Shown here: in pieces, positions 61,248 through 64,000 of the stretch
Layout: every line of letters starts with the position of its first letter
Numbering within the stretch: position 1 is the stretch's first letter
NCBI RefSeq assembly: GCF_013359935.1
Contig: NZ_JABMCB010000177.1
Coordinates: forward strand, 124,001-188,000
Reading direction: 5' to 3'
From: Paenibacillus xylanilyticus
Lineage (GTDB): Bacteria; Bacillota; Bacilli; Paenibacillales; Paenibacillaceae
DNA: 64,000 nucleotides
The notes under the pieces: model-generated
What the model saw: only the letters and a program-made list of their open reading frames with translations
The model's database searches: none
What the model was told of the DNA's origin: nothing
Position numbers and translations under genes: made by a program

Positions 61248-64000
61248 TTATGCTGAAAACTTTGTACTTTTCGGTACGAAGCTTCCAGGACCCATCCGGC
61301 GGCGGTTACGACGGCCTCCCCAGACACTGCCTGCTCCCATCAAGAACGTTGGGATCCCTGCGGCGACAATGGAAATTGCCCATTCACGGAAGCCAAGCGG
61401 TACCGTTTTGAAGATCGGCTGCAGCGGTTCCACATACATAACGACCAGCATCAGTACCACCGATGAAATGACCGCGAGAACCAGATATTTGTTCTGAAGC
61501 GGATTTCGGTGGAAGATGGAGCGAGAGCTGCGGCAGTCAAACACATGAATAAGCTGAGCCAGAACGAGTGTTGCAAAAGCCACGGACTGTGCCTTGATAA
61601 GCTGACCCGGTTGATCCGGAGCTGCTTGAAGCGTAAGCCAGAACGCACCCAGTGTACACAAGCCAATTAACACACCTCGGCTGATAATTTTCCACCCCAG
61701 TCTCCGGGCAAAAATATTTTCCTTGGCACCTCTTGGTTTGTGCTCCATCAGATCTTTTTCCGGCTGATCCACACCGAGCGCCATGGCAGGCAAGCCATCT
61801 GTCACGAGATTCACCCACAGAATCTGAATCGGCACGAGCGGCAGCGGTAACCCCATCATCATGGCAAAGAACATCGTTAATATCTCGCCCACGTTCGAAG
61901 CAAGCAAATATCGGATAAACTTGCGAATATTCTCGTAAATATTACGTCCTTCTTCAATGGCAGCTACAATAGTAGAGAAATTATCATCACTGAGAATTAA
62001 CGCGGATGCCTCTTTCGTCACATCCGTGCCCGTGATGCCCATCGCGATGCCGATATCAGCCGCTTTGATCGCTGGTGCGTCGTTGACACCGTCTCCTGTC
62101 ATCGCTACAACATGGCCTTTGCGCTGCAGTGATTTTACAATCCGGAGTTTGTGCTCAGGTGACACACGGGAGAAGACATAGATGCCCTCTACCTGTTTAT
62201 CCAGCTCGTCGTCCGTCAGTCCTGCCAGTTGCTGTCCGCTTAACGAGCCTCCACCTCGCGGAAGAATACCCAGCTGCTGGGCAATGGCCTCAGCCGTGGT
62301 TCCGTGATCACCCGTAATCATAACGGTCCGAATGCCTGCTCTGCGGCAGGTAGCAATCGCATCTCTGACTTCACGACGCGGTGGATCAATCATGCCCGCG
62401 AGCCCTACGAATACAAGCTGGTTCTCGGCTGTATGTTCGTCGTCCACCTTTTCATCAGGACGCACCTCACGATATGCCATTCCAAGAACCCGCAGGGCTG
62501 CCCCGGCCATCTTCTCGTTTGCAGCCATCACTTTCTGTCTCAATGTTCCGGTGAAAGGCACAACTTTGCCTTCCCACAGAATATAGCTGCACTGTCCGAT
62601 CAACACATCGGGGGCGCCTTTCGTATAGATCATGCGGCCTCCCTGATGCTGGATGAGGACAGACATCCGTTTGCGATCCGAATCAAACGGGAATTCCTGT
62701 TGACGTGCATATAACTCTTTGAGTCCGGCAGGGGTAAGGCCCATTTTGGAAGCGAGGGTGACGAGTGCTCCTTCGGTTGGATCACCTTTCAATTCCCATA
62801 CCACGCCGTCTTCTTTGACGATTTCCTTCTTGCCATCTTTCCCCTTCTTCTTACTCCGTTCCTCCGAAAAGCTCTCCACAATACTGGCGTTATTACATAG
62901 TGCACTGATCTGAAGCAGTCTTCGCAGCGTCTGGTCACTCTTCAGCTCCACCGTGCGGCCGTCCTCCAGCATCTGTCCTTCCGGAGCGTACCCGTCCCCG
63001 GTAACCTTGATACTGCGCCCTTCCAGCCATACATCAGTGACCGTCATCTTGTTCTGGGTTAACGTGCCTGTCTTGTCCGAACATATAACTGAAGCACAAC
63101 CAAGTGTCTCGACAGAAGGCAGCTTGCGTACAATGGCTTTGCGCTTGATCATCCGCTGTACACCCAGCGCGAGTGCAATCGTCACGATGGCCGGTAAACC
63201 TTCCGGTATGGCAGCTACTGCCAGACTCACGCCAGCAAGGAACATCCCCACAGCCGGTTGTCCATGCAAAATACCAGCCACAACCACCATCACGGTAAGC
63301 CCCAGCGCGACAAAAATGAGTATTTTGCCAAGCTGCTCCAAGCGATGCTGTAACGGTGTTTCCTGTTCCTCGGTATTTTGGATCAGATCGGCAATTTTGC
63401 CCATCTCGGTGTCCATGCCCGTCCGAATGACAACACCTCTGGCTGTCCCGCGGGTGACCATGGTACCCATAAAGCCAATATTTTTCTGGTCTCCAAGCGG
63501 CACGGCATCATCCTTAATGATATTGCAATGCTTGCTTACAGGGACTGATTCCCCGGTGAGTGCGGATTCCTCCACATCCAGACTGTTCGTCTCCAGCCAA
63601 CGTACATCCGCCGGAATGCGGTCTCCACTCTCGACAAGGATGATATCGCCAGGGACCAGCTGTTTGGCAGCAAGCTGCACTTCCTGACCGGCCCGAAGCA
63701 CTTTGGCAAGTGGAGCAGACAGCTGCTTCAATGCGCGCAGGGAACGCTCAGCCCGGAATTCCTGCACAAAGCCCAGAATTGCATTAAGTACGATGATCGC
63801 CACAATGGTTACGGCATCCAAATATTCTCCAAGCAATCCGGATACCAGTGTTGCCCCCATCAAGACAAGTACCATAAAATCCTTGAATTGATTTAGCAGC
63901 AGTGTAATGGGAGATATGCGTTTCCCTTCACTCAGCTCATTTGAACCCGCTGCTTTCCTTTTCTGTGCGACAGCCTCATCCGTCAGCCCTTCCTCAAGAT
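61248..64000 (-). CDS. Calcium-transporting P-type ATPase (SERCA type, YloB-like), 5' end outside the window
   Basis: At least 917 residues; the frame runs to the window edge with no start codon needed inside. The first part visible ([17 protein letters not shown]-like [13 protein letters not shown]) is the cation-ATPase N-terminal domain. The rest follows with [23 protein letters not shown], the phosphorylated Asp in [10 protein letters not shown], and [11 protein letters not shown]. Ten membrane helices are expected. B. subtilis YloB is a spore-related calcium pump at the same gene position. A Lys-rich stretch ([17 protein letters not shown]) inside the nucleotide domain is unusual. Confidence 0.95.
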   Translation of the reverse strand, partial: LEEGLTDEAVAQKRKAAGSNELSEGKRISPITLLLNQFKDFMVLVLMGATLVSGLLGEYLDAVTIVAIIVLNAILGFVQEFRAERSLRALKQLSAPLAKVLRAGQEVQLAAKQLVPGDIILVESGDRIPADVRWLETNSLDVEESALTGESVPVSKHCNIIKDDAVPLGDQKNIGFMGTMVTRGTARGVVIRTGMDTEMGKIADLIQNTEEQETPLQHRLEQLGKILIFVALGLTVMVVVAGILHGQPAVGMFLAGVSLAVAAIPEGLPAIVTIALALGVQRMIKRKAIVRKLPSVETLGCASVICSDKTGTLTQNKMTVTDVWLEGRSIKVTGDGYAPEGQMLEDGRTVELKSDQTLRRLLQISALCNNASIVESFSEERSKKKGKDGKKEIVKEDGVVWELKGDPTEGALVTLASKMGLTPAGLKELYARQQEFPFDSDRKRMSVLIQHQGGRMIYTKGAPDVLIGQCSYILWEGKVVPFTGTLRQKVMAANEKMAGAALRVLGMAYREVRPDEKVDDEHTAENQLVFVGLAGMIDPPRREVRDAIATCRRAGIRTVMITGDHGTTAEAIAQQLGILPRGGGSLSGQQLAGLTDDELDKQVEGIYVFSRVSPEHKLRIVKSLQRKGHVVAMTGDGVNDAPAIKAADIGIAMGITGTDVTKEASALILSDDNFSTIVAAIEEGRNIYENIRKFIRYLLASNVGEILTMFFAMMMGLPLPLVPIQILWVNLVTDGLPAMALGVDQPEKDLMEHKPRGAKENIFARRLGWKIISRGVLIGLCTLGAFWLTLQAAPDQPGQLIKAQSVAFATLVLAQLIHVFDCRSSRSIFHRNPLQNKYLVLAVISSVVLMLVVMYVEPLQPIFKTVPLGFREWAISIVAAGIPTFLMGAGSVWGGRRNRRRMGPGSFVPKSTKFSA

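Noticed and set aside
1..64000. CRISPR arrays, tRNA/rRNA genes, insertion sequences, prophage genes
   Set aside because: No regularly spaced direct repeats, no tRNA cloverleaf, no transposase, integrase or phage structural gene was seen in either strand.

Overview
The window looks like a chromosome segment of a Gram-positive endospore former of the Paenibacillus type. Evidence is the sporulation genes (spoVM, a sleB-like cortex hydrolase, a SpoVIF-like protein), remA, the prpC-prkC pair, rpmB-fakA-recG synteny, strong AAGGAGG-type ribosome binding sites, frequent TTG starts and roughly balanced base composition. No rRNA, tRNA, CRISPR array, insertion sequence or prophage was seen.

Region 1 (1-11.8 kb) is a mosaic of single genes: a YitT membrane protein, a TIR-domain protein with a translationally coupled small ORF, a small protein behind a LexA-type SOS box, cysteine synthase, a DinG-family helicase, a decayed catalase remnant, a secreted family 9 pectate lyase, yaaA, a secreted protein of unknown role and a SleB-like enzyme. 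Region 2 (12-19 kb) is a five-gene operon (SsuD-like flavin monooxygenase, sugar-type ABC binding protein and two permeases, MFS transporter) facing an AraC regulator. The promoter and tandem operator candidates are visible; uptake and desulfonation of a sulfonated sugar or similar compound is a reasonable hypothesis.

Region 3 (19-27.2 kb) is a six-gene operon for a synthase-type exopolysaccharide: a processive family 2 glycosyltransferase, a UDP-sugar dehydrogenase, two membrane-anchored TIM-barrel glycosidase-like proteins, a HEAT-repeat membrane protein, and a cytosolic protein that fuses a degenerate GGDEF domain to a receiver whose phosphoacceptor Asp is Glu. Region 4 (28-36.5 kb) holds an SOS-boxed Y-family polymerase with a YolD-like partner. 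It also holds glutaminase, a GNAT enzyme, an OFA-family MFS carrier and a LytS/LytTR two-component system. A shared inverted motif (GCATTTTGCAT with flanks) sits upstream of glutaminase, the carrier and the kinase, which suggests one local regulon.

Region 5 (36.5-64 kb) is the conserved housekeeping block, nearly all on the minus strand and in the order known from the Bacillus subtilis ylo region: Ca2+-ATPase (cut by the window edge), [dapF, yitJ inserted], yloC, remA, gmk, rpoZ, coaBC, priA, def, fmt, rsmB, rlmN, prpC, prkC, rsgA, rpe, spoVM, rpmB (plus strand), fakA, DegV, recG. It couples translation quality control, lipid and cofactor supply, DNA repair and sporulation signalling. A dispersed, hairpin-forming intergenic repeat occurs near 1.1 kb and, inverted, near 36.35 kb, with a fragment near 17.75 kb.
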